Shown here piece by piece: positions 1-9,099 of a stretch of DNA of 18,739 nucleotides. Source of the DNA: Teratosphaeria epicoccoides (taxonomy: Eukaryota > Ascomycota > Dothideomycetes > Mycosphaerellales > Teratosphaeriaceae); the NCBI GenBank assembly GCA_021401465.1, contig JADDMT010000276.1:1-18739 (forward strand), read 5' to 3'. The first letter of the stretch is position 1; each line of letters opens with the position of its first letter. A program made the position numbers and the translations under genes. The notes under the pieces were generated by a model. That model had not been told where the DNA came from. It did not search any database and worked only from the letters and a program-made list of their open reading frames with translations.

Positions 1-1480
1 GGATCAGCTTCAAACCGAGCCGTACGATTACCCTCTAGGGTATCACGTTAACCTCCGCAAGGTCATCTAACATACAGTCTACTAGCTCGAGCGAGCCATT
101 AACTCGGACCGCGCCGGATAGGCGCCGGGCAGGCCACGAGTCTACACTATTAGTGACGGACAGCTTAGATACCCGCGGTAGCCATTCGGTTGTCTCGGGC
201 TTGTCCTTCTTTCGCCTCCCCTCTAGGGAGGTTTCAGACACCTTGCTTACCTTCTTCCTATCGCTTCGTTTGGGATAGCGAGCCGCCTAGTAGTCCCTCG
301 CTCCACAGATGTGGCAGTTACTCGGAGGCTTCTTGCCACTGTCTTTTAGCTCGGAGGGCTTGCTCCTCCGGAATGAACTACCGCGTTAGACGTGACCCCT
401 AGGGCGCTTGTGATGGCGGCCCTTCGGTGGGTCCTCGGGGCTTAGACGCTTATTGTCCTTACCGCCCGATTTTCCATTTTGCTTCAAGGTAATTTCCATA
501 CGTGTCGCAAGGGACACGAGGTCTTGCCGAGTTGTCGGAAGTTCATGAAAAGTCATGATTGTGTTCCGAAGATCGTCATTAAGTTTGACGAGCAAGTGCC
601 GCACGCGTTACGTCTTAGTATAGGGTAGCATCTGTCTCTCGAGCGTAGCGAGATAGGTAGCGAAGCTAGAGGTTGTTTGTCCCTTCCCCTGCTTAGCCTT
701 CTCGTACTCGACAAACACAGTGAGGGCGCGATTCCCCGGATCCTCGACCTAGTTGACATAGAACTAGCGAAAGTCCGCCTACGTATACGTTCTGTCGTAG
801 ACCCGTATAAGGTCATACCGCTCATGCTAATTGTTACGAGGTTCCTTATCCTCTTCGAGCCACATCACACTAAAGGCGACTCGTTCGCCCTCCGTGGAAT
901 ATCCGCATAGGTTGAGCACGAAAACTGCCTCACACGCCTGCAAGAAAGTTCGAGCCTCCTTTAAGGTGTCTCCCTTAAACGGCTTCGGGTTGCGTGCGTT
1001 ACAACTACCTCCTAGTTAGCCTACTATGGCCCTGAATTCAGGCACCAAGTTCGCGGGCACACGCGGAGGGTCTGCGCCTCCTGATAAGTTGTCTTCGCGG
1101 GTCCCTAGCGTGAAATCTCGCTGGATTTCTTCGTCCGCTAGTTCGTTAGTACCGCTCATGGCGACGTCTTCGTCGTCCTCGCCGTTGTCGCTGCTAGGAG
1201 CGGTGCGGCTCTAGCTCTGGTTCGCAAGGCGGTTCGCGACCTAATCGACAATCATGGCTACGAGGGCCGGGTCGATAGTCGGGGTTAGCTGCGGTCCCTA
1301 TGCGGGGGGTCTATTGCCTAGTCCGCCGCGTAATTGTCCTCTAGCGGAACCGTCGCTCGATGCAGTGTCGCTCGCAGCGGTTCCTTCTACGGGCTGGCTA
1401 CTCGGGCTAGCTTCGCTATCGCGGGCGCTCGGGATGGCGCTCGCTACGCGTTAGTTGCGAGTTCGTAGTGCTCTAGACAT
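1..1480 (-). pseudogene. gag-protease polyprotein of copy A, RIP-damaged, partial
   Basis: The frame starts at an ATG (1480-1478) about 50 bases after the LTR and stays in one frame to base 1. The interrupting codons I read are TAG or TAA, as expected from CAG/CAA under RIP. The N-terminal third is low in complexity and rich in S, A, D and E, with an acidic EDDED stretch. A capsid-like region begins near residue 165. A zinc knuckle follows near residue 392 (CHICG, then RDY), but the His and last Cys positions are occupied by Tyr and Arg in this copy. The retropepsin-like domain lies around 35-150; its active-site motif reads D-D-L-A instead of D-S/T-G-A. Gag would package the RNA and the protease would mature the particle. 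It cannot make a full product. Confidence 0.85.
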
Positions 1481-1517
1481 ATCGTAGTATTCTCTGCTAG
1501 ACTGCAAAGCAGGGGGG

Positions 1518-1526
1518 AGAAAGCAG
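1518..1526 (-). other. Putative self-priming primer-binding site of copy A
   Basis: Three bases downstream of the LTR end, the element's sense strand reads CTGCTTTCT. This is exactly complementary to AGAAAGCAG inside the same LTR (1623-1615), about 34 bases past the TATA-like box where the RNA should start. No TGG-type tRNA primer site is visible next to the LTR. This matches the Tf1/sushi mode, where the RNA 5' end folds back to prime reverse transcription. Nine base pairs is short, so this is inference. Confidence 0.5.
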
Positions 1527-1529
1527 AAC

Positions 1530-1889
1530 TGATATAGATGTATGTGCTATATGATATGGAAATATCTCGCAGTGTGGCAGAGTAATCCGACCTTTTAGTA
1601 GGTACAAGACAGCGCTGCTTTCTGCTTATCGCAGAGGTGGCGCTAAGGGTGCTTATAACCCCTGACGCTCCTTAATTAGGGAAAGCATGTCTGAGCCTAA
1701 CCCCGTAGGGGTACCGTAGGGTCAGCGACATGGGGGCGTCCTACGTCAACAACTGATCCTACTCGGACGACATACAAGCCAACGTATGTACGAAGGACCC
1801 CCTTGCCATATGTAGCAGGGTCACTACATGCCAAGGGCGGCCATTAGAACCCATGCGGTTCAGATGGTCCCCTAGTATTAACCGTATCA
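1530..1889 (-). repeat. 5' LTR of copy A (360 bp)
   Basis: The minus-strand sequence begins TGATACGG (here partly TGATACGGTTAATACT) and ends TATATCA, so it has canonical TG...CA ends. It is the same length as the LTRs at 7460-7819 and 15622-15981 and aligns with both. Inside it, GGGGTTATAAGC resembles a TATA box, and about 34 bases further on is AGAAAGCAG (minus strand, 1623-1615), a candidate 5' end of the transcript. Confidence 0.88.
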
Positions 1890-1891
1890 CT

Positions 1892-4800
1892 AAGTTAGAG
1901 GAATACGCCGATATTTTTGACGCAGAGGCTGCGGCCTATGCCTAGGCCCTAGACGCGGAACATGCGATTAACCTTAAGGAGGGTTACAATCCTCCGTATC
2001 GACCTCTATACCCTATGTCAGAATCGTAGCTCGAAACACTTCGAGACTATCTCTATAAGGCGCAAAGAAACACGTGGATCCGACGAAGCGACAGCGAGGC
2101 TAGAGCGCTAGTTATGTTCGTCCTAAAGAAGGATAACATACTCCGCCTATACGTTAACTATAGGGGCCTTAACGCAGTAACTTAGAAGAACCGCTACCCC
2201 CTACTACTTATTAGCGAGACGCTTGACCGCCTTAGTTGCGCCGCTATCTTCTTGTCTATCGACTTAAAGGACGCCTACTACTAGATACTAATCTAAAGGG
2301 GCGACAAGTAGAAGACTACGTTCTAAACACGGTATAGACACTTCGAGTATACAGTGATGCCATTTAGCTTGACTAATACACTAGCGACGTTCTAAGCGTA
2401 TATTAACCGGGCCCTAACTAGCCTCGTTAACACCTACTACGTAGTATATTTAGACGATATACTAGTCTACTCCGACTCGAAGGAGGAGCATATTTAGCAT
2501 CTAAGGATAGTACTTAAACGGCTCTACAAGTTCGCTCTATATGCGAACCTAAAGAAGTGCTTATTCCTAACAGATAGGATTAAGTTTCTTGGATACATCG
2601 TCTCTACGGAAGGAGTCATCATAGATGACTAAAGGGTGTCTATAATTGCGGAGTAGCTATAGCTAACTACCCTCCGAGAAGTACAGGTGTTCCTAGGATT
2701 TACTAAGTTCTATTGCAGATTCATATGATCCTACTTAAAGATCATGGCTCCTATTACGGCCCTCGCAAAGGGCGCGATTCGAGGAAAAAAGCTAGGGATA
2801 GTACCTTAGGAGGAGGCTTAGAGCAAAGCTTTCTCTAAACTTAAAGTAGCCTTTTAAACTACGCCTATACTTTGGCACTTTAACCCTGCTACGAAGATCC
2901 GAATAGAGACCGATACTTCAAAATTCGTAATAGCCGTAATTATATCGCAGCTCTAGTCGCACGAAGGTAGTACGCGATAGTACCTAATTACCTTCTAGTC
3001 GCGGAAGATGCAGGGCGCTAAACTTAACTACGAGACTTACGACTAAGAGCTTTTAGCTATTGTTAACGGCTTTAAGGAGTACTAACACTACCTCGAAGGC
3101 GTAGCGTACCCTATTAAGGGGCTTACTAACTATAACAACCTTCGCGGCTTCATAGGCGTGAAGCAGCTAAGTAGTCGGCAAGCAAGGTAGGCGACTTTCC
3201 TTGCTAGCTTTGACTTCGTTATCTAGCATCGTTCCGGAAAGACGAATCTAGGTAACAGTCCTTCGCGACGACTAGACTATAGTACTAGGGAGCAAGGTAA
3301 CTAACAGCTTCTCCCTATGCTATAAACGAAGCTTGTAGTTTAGGGTAGCGATCTGTTGTTAGCTCCTCTTATAGGTCGACTGCAGGTCTAATGGGGCCTT
3401 ACAGCCTCTGCTAGCGACAAACCCTCCTACCTAGCGGTTATAGCGACTATGTTTAGCTCGATCTATGTAGTAGTCAACTAGCTTACATGTAGTAAGCATG
3501 TAATGTCTAAAGAACACTTTAAAGAGGTCTCGAGACTTATTTAGCGGTTATAAGAGCGAGAACCGGAGTTAATTAATAAGGGTGTAGCCCTCTAGGACAC
3601 CGCAGGTAGTCCGAAGTACTAGACCAAGTCAGGCGACTTGTAGTACTTTGACAATAGACTCTACGTACCCGCTAACCGCGTACTCTGTTTACAGCTCCTC
3701 TGTATTCATTATGACAATGAACTTGCAGGCCATTTTAGCGTAGAGAAGACAAACGCGCTTCTCAGACGCAAATACTAGTAGCTAACGCTAGAACAGGATG
3801 TCTCTAACTATGTCAAATCCTGCTAGACATGCCAGATTAGCAAATCTTGGCGCTATTGCCCCTATAGCGATGCTTAGGCGCTCCTACTACTAGAGAGACT
3901 ATAGTAAGACTTGACTATAGATTTTATCACTAATTTGCTACTAGCAAGGTAGAGAGGCAATATAGTTAATGCTGTCCTTGTAGTAGTCGACTAATACTCG
4001 AAGATGAATGTCTTTATCCTATGTACGAAAAAGTGCACAAGTAGCAAGCTTGCGCAACTACTTTGCGACGAAGTCATACGACGCTTTAGTGTCCCCTAAA
4101 GTATCCTATTAGATTAAGGTTCTGTCTTTACTAATAAATACTAGCAAGAATTTGTGTTTAAGGCGCGTGTTAAGCACTACCTAAGTACAGCATTCTATCT
4201 ACAGACTAATAGTTAGACTAAACGTATGAACTAGACTCTTAAGTAGTACCTTTAGTGCTACTACGCTAAGAACTAGGATGCCTAGGCCGACGCAATTCCT
4301 ATGGCGGAATTCGCAGTTAATAACAGCGTGTATGCTACTATGCGCATGTCGCCATTCTAGATTCTTTATAGCTTTGATCCGGAAATACACCTAGAACCGC
4401 CTTAGGACGAGTCTTCTAAGGAGAGGGTGCCAGCTGCTGCGGAATTAGTGCGGCGTATGCGCGAGGTACATTCGGTGCTAATAGAACACTAAAAAAAGGC
4501 CTCAGAATCCCAGATTAAACATAATAACGCCTATGCTAAACCGATGTAGTATGTAGTTAGTACAAAGGTGTTACTATTAACGAAGAATCTTAAGCTGAAA
4601 CTTCTAAGCAAGAAGATGACGCTAAGGTTCGTCGGACCCTTCCAGATACGCGACATAATAGGCTCGCAGGCGTACTAGCTATCGTTGCTATCGTCGTATC
4701 GTGTACATGACGTCTTCTACGTATCTCTACTCGAACTATAGGCATAGCATAAGGGTAAAGAGCCCGCGGACCCGATGCTAGTAGCAGAAGAGAACGAAGA

Positions 4801-5023
4801 GTAGGAATTCGAGGGTATTAAGGACAGTATGTGGCGTAAGGGCGCAACGCACTATCTAGTAAAGTAGAAAGGATACCTACCTAAGTACACATAATAGGTT
4901 CTAGCTAAAGACTACAAAAACGCTCTAGAAGCTATTCGTGAATTCGAAGAGTAGAGGAGGTGTAAGCAGGGCTTAAGAAGGTCGATTTGTAGGAAGATAA
5001 GGGTTCCGGAGCAGAATTCTTGA
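1892..5023 (+). pseudogene. gypsy pol: reverse transcriptase, RNase H, integrase, chromodomain (RIP-inactivated)
   Basis: A single frame of about 1043 codons runs from just upstream of the RT to a TGA at 5021-5023. It is broken only by TAG/TAA codons that fit C-to-T or G-to-A change of Gln, Trp or Arg codons. Visible landmarks in order are a linker ending in EEYADIFD; the RT with its intact catalytic YLDD at 2447-2458 followed by ILVYS; RNase H with a TDTSK start; an integrase zinc-binding HHCC region (about 3700-3830); the DFIT catalytic-core motif near 3920; and the STAFYLQT block near 4190. The catalytic Glu of the integrase core is Lys (codon 4220-4222, GAG to AAA-type change). A C-terminal chromodomain has YLVK-stop-KGY near 4850-4880, where the stop replaces the Trp of the aromatic cage. 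The enzyme would copy and integrate the element; this copy is dead. Confidence 0.95.
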
Positions 5024-5238
5024 CATGTGTATATAGCGTATAACGCGCGAAGTAACAACGAGAAGCAAACGCCCTACTTATACATTATTGATGCCTAAAG
5101 GCACACCTAGAATAAACCTAAGAAGAACAAGAGACATGCTTAGATTAGCTTCGTAGCTAATGCTTAGCGACTACTAGTTAGGGGCTTCCTGACTAAACCC
5201 GAAGCAGAAGAGTCTTTCTTGTTATAGTCCGCTAGGGA

Positions 5239-6660
5239 CTACCTACCTACACGGGGTCTACTAAACACCCCGAAGCGACTATGAGTAACAGGAGTAGTAA
5301 CGCCACGAAGGGAAGCCGGTATCTTCTTCTTTAGTAGGTTACGAGGGAGCTCGTCTCTAGAGCCTATAGTAGCTAGAGAGCTAGCGACACCCTTACTACG
5401 CCTAGTCGCGACGACTACCTCATCCTTAGCATTAGAAGGCAAAGAGACTTGAGCGCGCTTACAGCTGTTACGCTTAGCCCTCGAGATCATCTTGCGCTTC
5501 TTGACACGAGTGTCGACTACATCATCAGACTTAGTGTCCCCCTTAGGCGTAACTAGTGCGGTGACACTACAGCGCGAAGGGATCACGTTAGGACCGAAGG
5601 TATCCTAGACGTTATCATCCTCCTCATCCTCAAAGATCTAGCCTAGAGGCTTGTGTCTTAGCGTCTTAACGGACGTAGTGCGGATCGCAAGTAGGGAAGG
5701 TTCGGCTTCCTTGTCGCTAACCTTAATTTCGGCCCTGGCCTTCTTCTTCTTCTTAGACAGTAGCGTCAAGGCAGCGTAGGCGGCAGCGCTACAATGTGTT
5801 AGCTATACGCACGTGACAGGATTTGAGTAAGTAACTTACGGCTTAGTCCTCGGGACCGGCTTAGAGGCAGGCTGTCTCTTAGTACGGCGCTAGGGCGTAG
5901 CCTTAGCGGCAGGAGCAGTGAATTGCTTGATGACCTTCTTGCGGATTATCCGCGTCTTAAAGTCATTGTCAATAGAGGCAAGGGCCCCGAGTTACTAACG
6001 CTAACAGCTAGTCGGATATTTCTCGACGCTAACGTTAGCCTAGTAGAGAAAGTCAGCATTTATACTTAGAGGGTACCTACACTATATGCGTACTATGGCG
6101 AAGGTCTCGACCCTAACGGTTAGCACCTTCAAGATCTTCTAGACTAAGTCTGCGATTAGACCTAGACAAACGTTTTCGCCTGTTAGCAGAGAGTCGAAGC
6201 GAACACTGCTGTAAGAACGGTTAGTAGTCGCGGTAAAGCACGAGAGGGCGCCAAGCAGGTAGGCGAGTGCCTCACGGTACTTAGCCTGTAGCCTATTCAT
6301 AGTCAGAGTGCCTTTAGCAACCCCCTCGTCGCGCGTACTCTTGAAGTCATCGATGTTACGGCAAAGCTAGTTGTACTCGCTATATACCTCTTCAGGGAGG
6401 TCTTGGCATTTTTGATGCTTGCTATTACAGTTGACACAATTGCGGTAGACACTGCCCTCATTAAATCCGCCGACGTAGATCTCGGCTACGCTTCGGTTAG
6501 TATAAGTCACGCATACCTCGCGGGTAGAGGACGCCTTACTAACACGCAGAGGAGAAATGTGTGCAGCTTAGCTACTAAGGTTGTCGAGGCATTGTCGACA
6601 CGAGCGACGATTACAGGCAGAGCAAGTAGTGTCGAACTTAGTCTGTAGCATATGAGCTAT
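5239..6660 (-). pseudogene. Antisense cysteine-rich accessory gene of copy B, spliced, RIP-damaged
   Basis: On the strand opposite pol, one frame runs from 6651 (ATG; an ATA at 6660-6658 in good start context is probably an earlier lost ATG) to a TAG at 5239-5241. In-frame stops are TAG or TAA. The first cysteine cluster is CSACNRRSCRQC (6624-6589, CxxCxxxxCxxC). A second, CVNC...KC, lies near 6440-6410 and is followed by an acidic/aromatic helix-like stretch. After the intron at 5789-5839 the frame is basic, with KKKKKAR and VKKRK patches that look like nuclear localisation signals. About 455 codons remain after splicing. The true C-terminus is uncertain because the last TAG could also be a mutated CAG. 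I do not recognise the family. The cysteine pattern recurs in elements E and D in the same relative place, arguing for a real accessory gene, perhaps a nucleic-acid-binding regulator (inference). Confidence 0.65.
5789..5839 (-). other. Probable 51-bp intron in the antisense gene of copy B
   Basis: The minus strand reads GTAAGT at the 5' end, GCTAAC as branch site twelve bases before the end, and TAG at the 3' end. All three fit fungal spliceosomal consensus and the length is typical. Removing it skips an in-frame TAA and joins the flanking halves in one frame. On the plus strand the same bases form no comparable splice signals. Confidence 0.6.
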
Positions 6661-7445
6661 TATGGCTAAGATGAGTTAGTTGATCTTGATTGATTAATTG
6701 AAGAAGAAGAAGCTCCGGTTTAGACCTGTAGACACGGCGAGGCGCAAGCTAAGCAAAGTAGGAGCGGAGGTCGATGTTAGTGTCTTAGAACAGGAAAGTT
6801 TAGGAAGCGACGAGGTTTTTATACCCTCTAACAGCCCCCCTATTGCCTACTGCAACTGTTAAGCTAGTAACTCGAACTACATGCGCAGAGTACCTACCTT
6901 TAGTTAACTTATAAGGGGGACCGAATAATGTAATAACAGATAACGCGGCTGTCACGCATGTGCGCTAACCGCACTCGTGCTAGCCTACTAGCATGGAAAT
7001 GTGGTGAGGCCCGCGCTAGGAGCGCGCTCCTGCTGTTTCGAGCGGCGCACGTAGAGTGTCTACGTACTTTCCTACTACCCTAAGGTTCTGCGACACGTTC
7101 TTCATAGTCACGACTAAATAGGGACGGCCAAGCTACTTGGCGAGGCTGGCGCATATGCTCGCCCTATAATTTCAAGGATTAACTAAAGTACGTACTTATA
7201 GTTTCCTAATATCTCGATCTGCATATAAAGCGAAGGTATTACAAAGCTGCCTAACATGTAACGGATTAAAACCCGCCCGAGTTAGTAGCCTCTACCCCAT
7301 ACTCGCTACGAAGGTGTTAAGGTATACGCATGACACATGTTACGCAGGCTATCTACCTATTCACTCTTGCGCGGTGTGAGTGTGCTATATCCTATACCCT
7401 ATACGTTCTACATGCATTACTTACTAAGGCTAGGGACATCCTCAT
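6661..7445. other. Copy B stretch between antisense gene and polypurine tract, no gene seen
   Basis: Neither strand shows a convincing frame here. The only signal I can name is the TATA-like box at 6816-6823 on the minus strand. It would be the leader/promoter side of the antisense gene and the pre-LTR spacer of the element. A 5' exon of the antisense gene could hide here, but I cannot support one. Confidence 0.5.
6816..6823 (-). promoter_or_regulatory. TATA-like box for the antisense gene
   Basis: The minus strand carries GGGTATAAAAACC, a good TATA box, about 165 bases upstream of the antisense start codon. It fits transcription of the accessory gene from its own internal promoter, not only from the LTR. 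There is no expression evidence. Confidence 0.35.
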
Positions 7446-7459
7446 AGGAGGAGGGGCAG
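7446..7459 (+). other. Polypurine tract of copy B
   Basis: AGGAGGAGGGGCAG lies immediately upstream of the 3' LTR start (TGATACGG). This is the position and composition expected for the plus-strand primer of an LTR retrotransposon, and it fixes the LTR boundary. Confidence 0.7.
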
Positions 7460-7819
7460 TGATACGGTTGATACTAGGGGGCCATTAGAGCCGCATAGGT
7501 TCTGATGCCTACCCTTAGCATGTAGTGACCCTGCTACACATAGTAAGGGGGTCCTTCGTACATACGTTAGCTTGTATGTCGTCTAAGTAGGATTAGTTGT
7601 TAACGTAGGACGCCCCTACGTCGCTCTTCCTACAGTACCCCTACGGGGCTAGGCTTAGACATGCTTTCCCTAATTAAGGAGCGTTAGGGGTTATAAGCAC
7701 CCTTAGCGCTACCTCTGCGATAAGCAGAAAGCAGCGCTGTCTTGTACCTACTAAAAGGTCGGATTACTCTGTCACACTACGAGATATTTTCATATCATAT
7801 AGCATATACATCTATATTA
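7460..7819 (+). repeat. 3' LTR of copy B (360 bp)
   Basis: It begins TGATACGGTTGATACT and ends TATATTA, a RIP form of TATATCA. Length and sequence match the LTRs of copies A and C. A TATA-like box is at 7692-7697 and the candidate transcript start AGAAAGCAG at 7726-7734. Together with the LTR at 1530-1889 it makes an inverted LTR pair around the pol region. Confidence 0.9.
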
Positions 7820-7864
7820 GCCAAGTTATAGTAGGTGTCAACATAGTTAACTTAATAGCACTGT

Positions 7865-8755
7865 TTAAATAACGCTAAACCCCTGAGCTCCTTTGCCATG
7901 CTACTACTACTACTACTACTACACGCTACCTCTAGAGCGCTTATAGCGCTCTTCATTAGTATAGTGTAGCAGCGTAGTACCTACAAATACAGCCCCCTAG
8001 AGTGCCTTGATATAGATTACACTGTCTATAACAGTGTAACTAACGTCAACTATCCGCTCTATGATAGTATTAAGCTCTACATGCATTGTAGCAAACTAAC
8101 TATTACTGTAGTCTACAAGACTAGTAACGTGCTCTACTAGCATAGCTAACTACCTCTTAACTACACTAAACCTTGCTATAACAGACTACATGTTACTATT
8201 ATTATTAACATTATTAATGTCTCTAGCACTACTAAGTATACCCTATATATTGCTAAGCCGCGTGTTAATGCGCATGTCGAATGCGTCTAGTTATAGTTTA
8301 ATCGTAGTAAGCCTTAACTTAACTACCTCTATTTTCTCCTTGATTAATAGCTTATGCTAGCGATTAGTGCGACATCTAACGCAATTGTTATGCTTACAGA
8401 ATGCGCAAGCCGCATCATTACGCTAGGACTAGACCCTACACTTATAACTGCACTTAGTACATTCGTTGCATAGATTAATAGCTAGCTTGCCTTTATTAGT
8501 CTCTATAATATAGCTAGCTATGTTATACTTGCGTAGGAGGGCATCTTTCTCCTTGAGGCTAGTGTTGTAATCGTACTACTAGCTCTCTTCAGACTTATAC
8601 TACTAATTAGCAGTATTCTTAGTCTCTAGACAGCGTAGACTACTACAAGTTAGTAACTATCTCTGTAAGTATGCTATAAGTACGGAAACAACTTACACTA
8701 GTGCTAGAGGTAGCAGCTCAGGTTTAGGTGAGCTAGTAGTGGATTCTTCAGCTAT
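7865..8755 (-). pseudogene. Antisense cysteine-rich accessory gene of element E, RIP-damaged
   Basis: A minus-strand frame of 297 codons runs from an ATA at 8755-8753 in a strong start context (AAAATAGCTGAAG, very likely a lost ATG) to a TAA at 7867-7865. Every internal stop I read is TAG, as expected from mutated CAG. A central block has many cysteines: CTKCSYKC followed by RV, then CAFCKHNNCVRC (8407-8372, CxxCxxxxCxxC). Long helical, charged sequence follows, then seven TAG codons in a row near the C-terminus, most simply a former polyglutamine tract. The C-x6-C-R-V element before the cluster is shared with the intact frame at 18385. The start is only about 20 bases inside the terminal repeat, so a promoter in that repeat is likely. 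Function unknown. Confidence 0.62.
7901..7921 (-). repeat. (TAG)7 microsatellite, a mutated (CAG)7 polyglutamine tract
   Basis: Seven CTA units on the plus strand are seven consecutive in-frame TAG codons of the antisense gene of element E. RIP of (CAG)7 gives exactly this. It is a small perfect repeat that simple-repeat masking would score as noncoding. Confidence 0.55.
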
Positions 8756-8774
8756 TTTAGTACCTTATTAGGAG

Positions 8775-8961
8775 TGATATTATAGTAATCTAAGGGTGTA
8801 ACATAGTAAGCTGATAGTAGCGAGGAGGAATCACTTATAACTAAGCCGACAATAGCATTGAATCACAATAACCATCGCTAGTGAAGTGATATTTAGCAAT
8901 AACCAGCTCAATTCGAGCAAACATGTGATATCAAAAAACACATGCATGTGGAATTGGCACA
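8775..8961 (+). repeat. Terminal repeat (probable 3' LTR) of element E, 187 bp
   Basis: It begins TGATATTATAG after a short purine run (AGGAG) and ends GGAATTGGCACA, giving TG...CA ends. The inverted copy is at 15171-15355. It ends 138 bases upstream of the RSC-type start codon, so it may sit in that gene's promoter. Four bases beyond it lies GACCGCCGTC, which also occurs at the same distance from the other copy. Confidence 0.55.
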
Positions 8962-9099
8962 TTTGGACCGCCGTCGTGGCGCTGAATTCGGCGTTTCGGC
9001 GCGAGCCTCAGCGCACTCAGGTCGCGTCCGTCGGTCCAGCGCGACGATTTCAACAACTTCCACTGCGACACAGACACGTGCGCAGACTCGCTGCCTACA

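Larger units (their letters stand above)
1..1889 (-). mobile_element. Ty3/gypsy LTR retrotransposon copy A, 5' part (runs off the left edge)
   Basis: Read on the minus strand this is a 5' LTR (1889 to 1530), a leader with a likely primer-binding site, and a gag-protease frame that leaves the window at base 1. It is colinear with copy C: the 1889 bases here correspond to the 1889 bases at 15622-17510 with no net length change, and the differences I checked are mostly transitions. It abuts the plus-strand pol of copy B at 1889/1890, so it most simply inserted into B, whose 5' half would then lie left of the window. The 5 bases after the junction (ctaag) would be the target-site duplication, but its partner is out of view. 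Copy A is visibly less RIP-damaged than C. Confidence 0.85.
1890..7819 (+). mobile_element. Ty3/gypsy chromovirus copy B, 3' two-thirds
   Basis: This is a plus-strand element with pol, a long 3' region carrying an antisense frame, a polypurine tract and a 3' LTR. The LTR is the same 360-bp family as in copies A and C. Its LTR, gag and protease are missing because copy A abuts it on the left. On the right it is inserted in element E; the five bases after the LTR are gccaa, the expected site of a target duplication. RIP is heavy: CpA and TpG are visibly depleted, TpA is abundant, and CpG is largely kept. The A/C and B halves together imply a full element of more than 8 kb, long for the superfamily because of the extra antisense region. 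Confidence 0.9.
7820..8961 (+). mobile_element. Element E, 3' end of a second retrotransposon-like element
   Basis: This stretch starts where copy B ends and finishes at a terminal repeat whose inverted copy lies at 15171-15355. It contains an antisense cysteine-rich frame like those of B and D and ends in CA. By analogy with B and D it is read as a plus-strand LTR element, with most of it displaced left of B and out of view. No RT is visible, so assignment to LTR elements is inference; a DNA transposon with long inverted terminal repeats is the alternative. RIP damage is strong, with in-frame stops mostly TAG. Confidence 0.55.

Noticed and set aside
1892..5023. TAG read as glutamine (genetic code change) in the elements
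   Set aside because: RPT3 and the eIF2 beta gene end with TAG, and host genes use CAG/CAA normally. RIP explains the TAG runs, including the Trp-to-TAG changes.
5024..5281. Possible continuation of pol beyond the chromodomain
   Set aside because: Past the TGA at 5021-5023 the frame has only TAG/TAA stops, but TGA is rare in RIP sequence anyway, so this is not evidence of coding.
6403..6648. 81-codon plus-strand open frame
   Set aside because: It is the shadow of the cysteine-rich antisense gene on the other strand.
7901..7921. CRISPR-like or telomeric repeat
   Set aside because: It is a simple trinucleotide run within a coding frame; there are no spacers, and the genome is eukaryotic.
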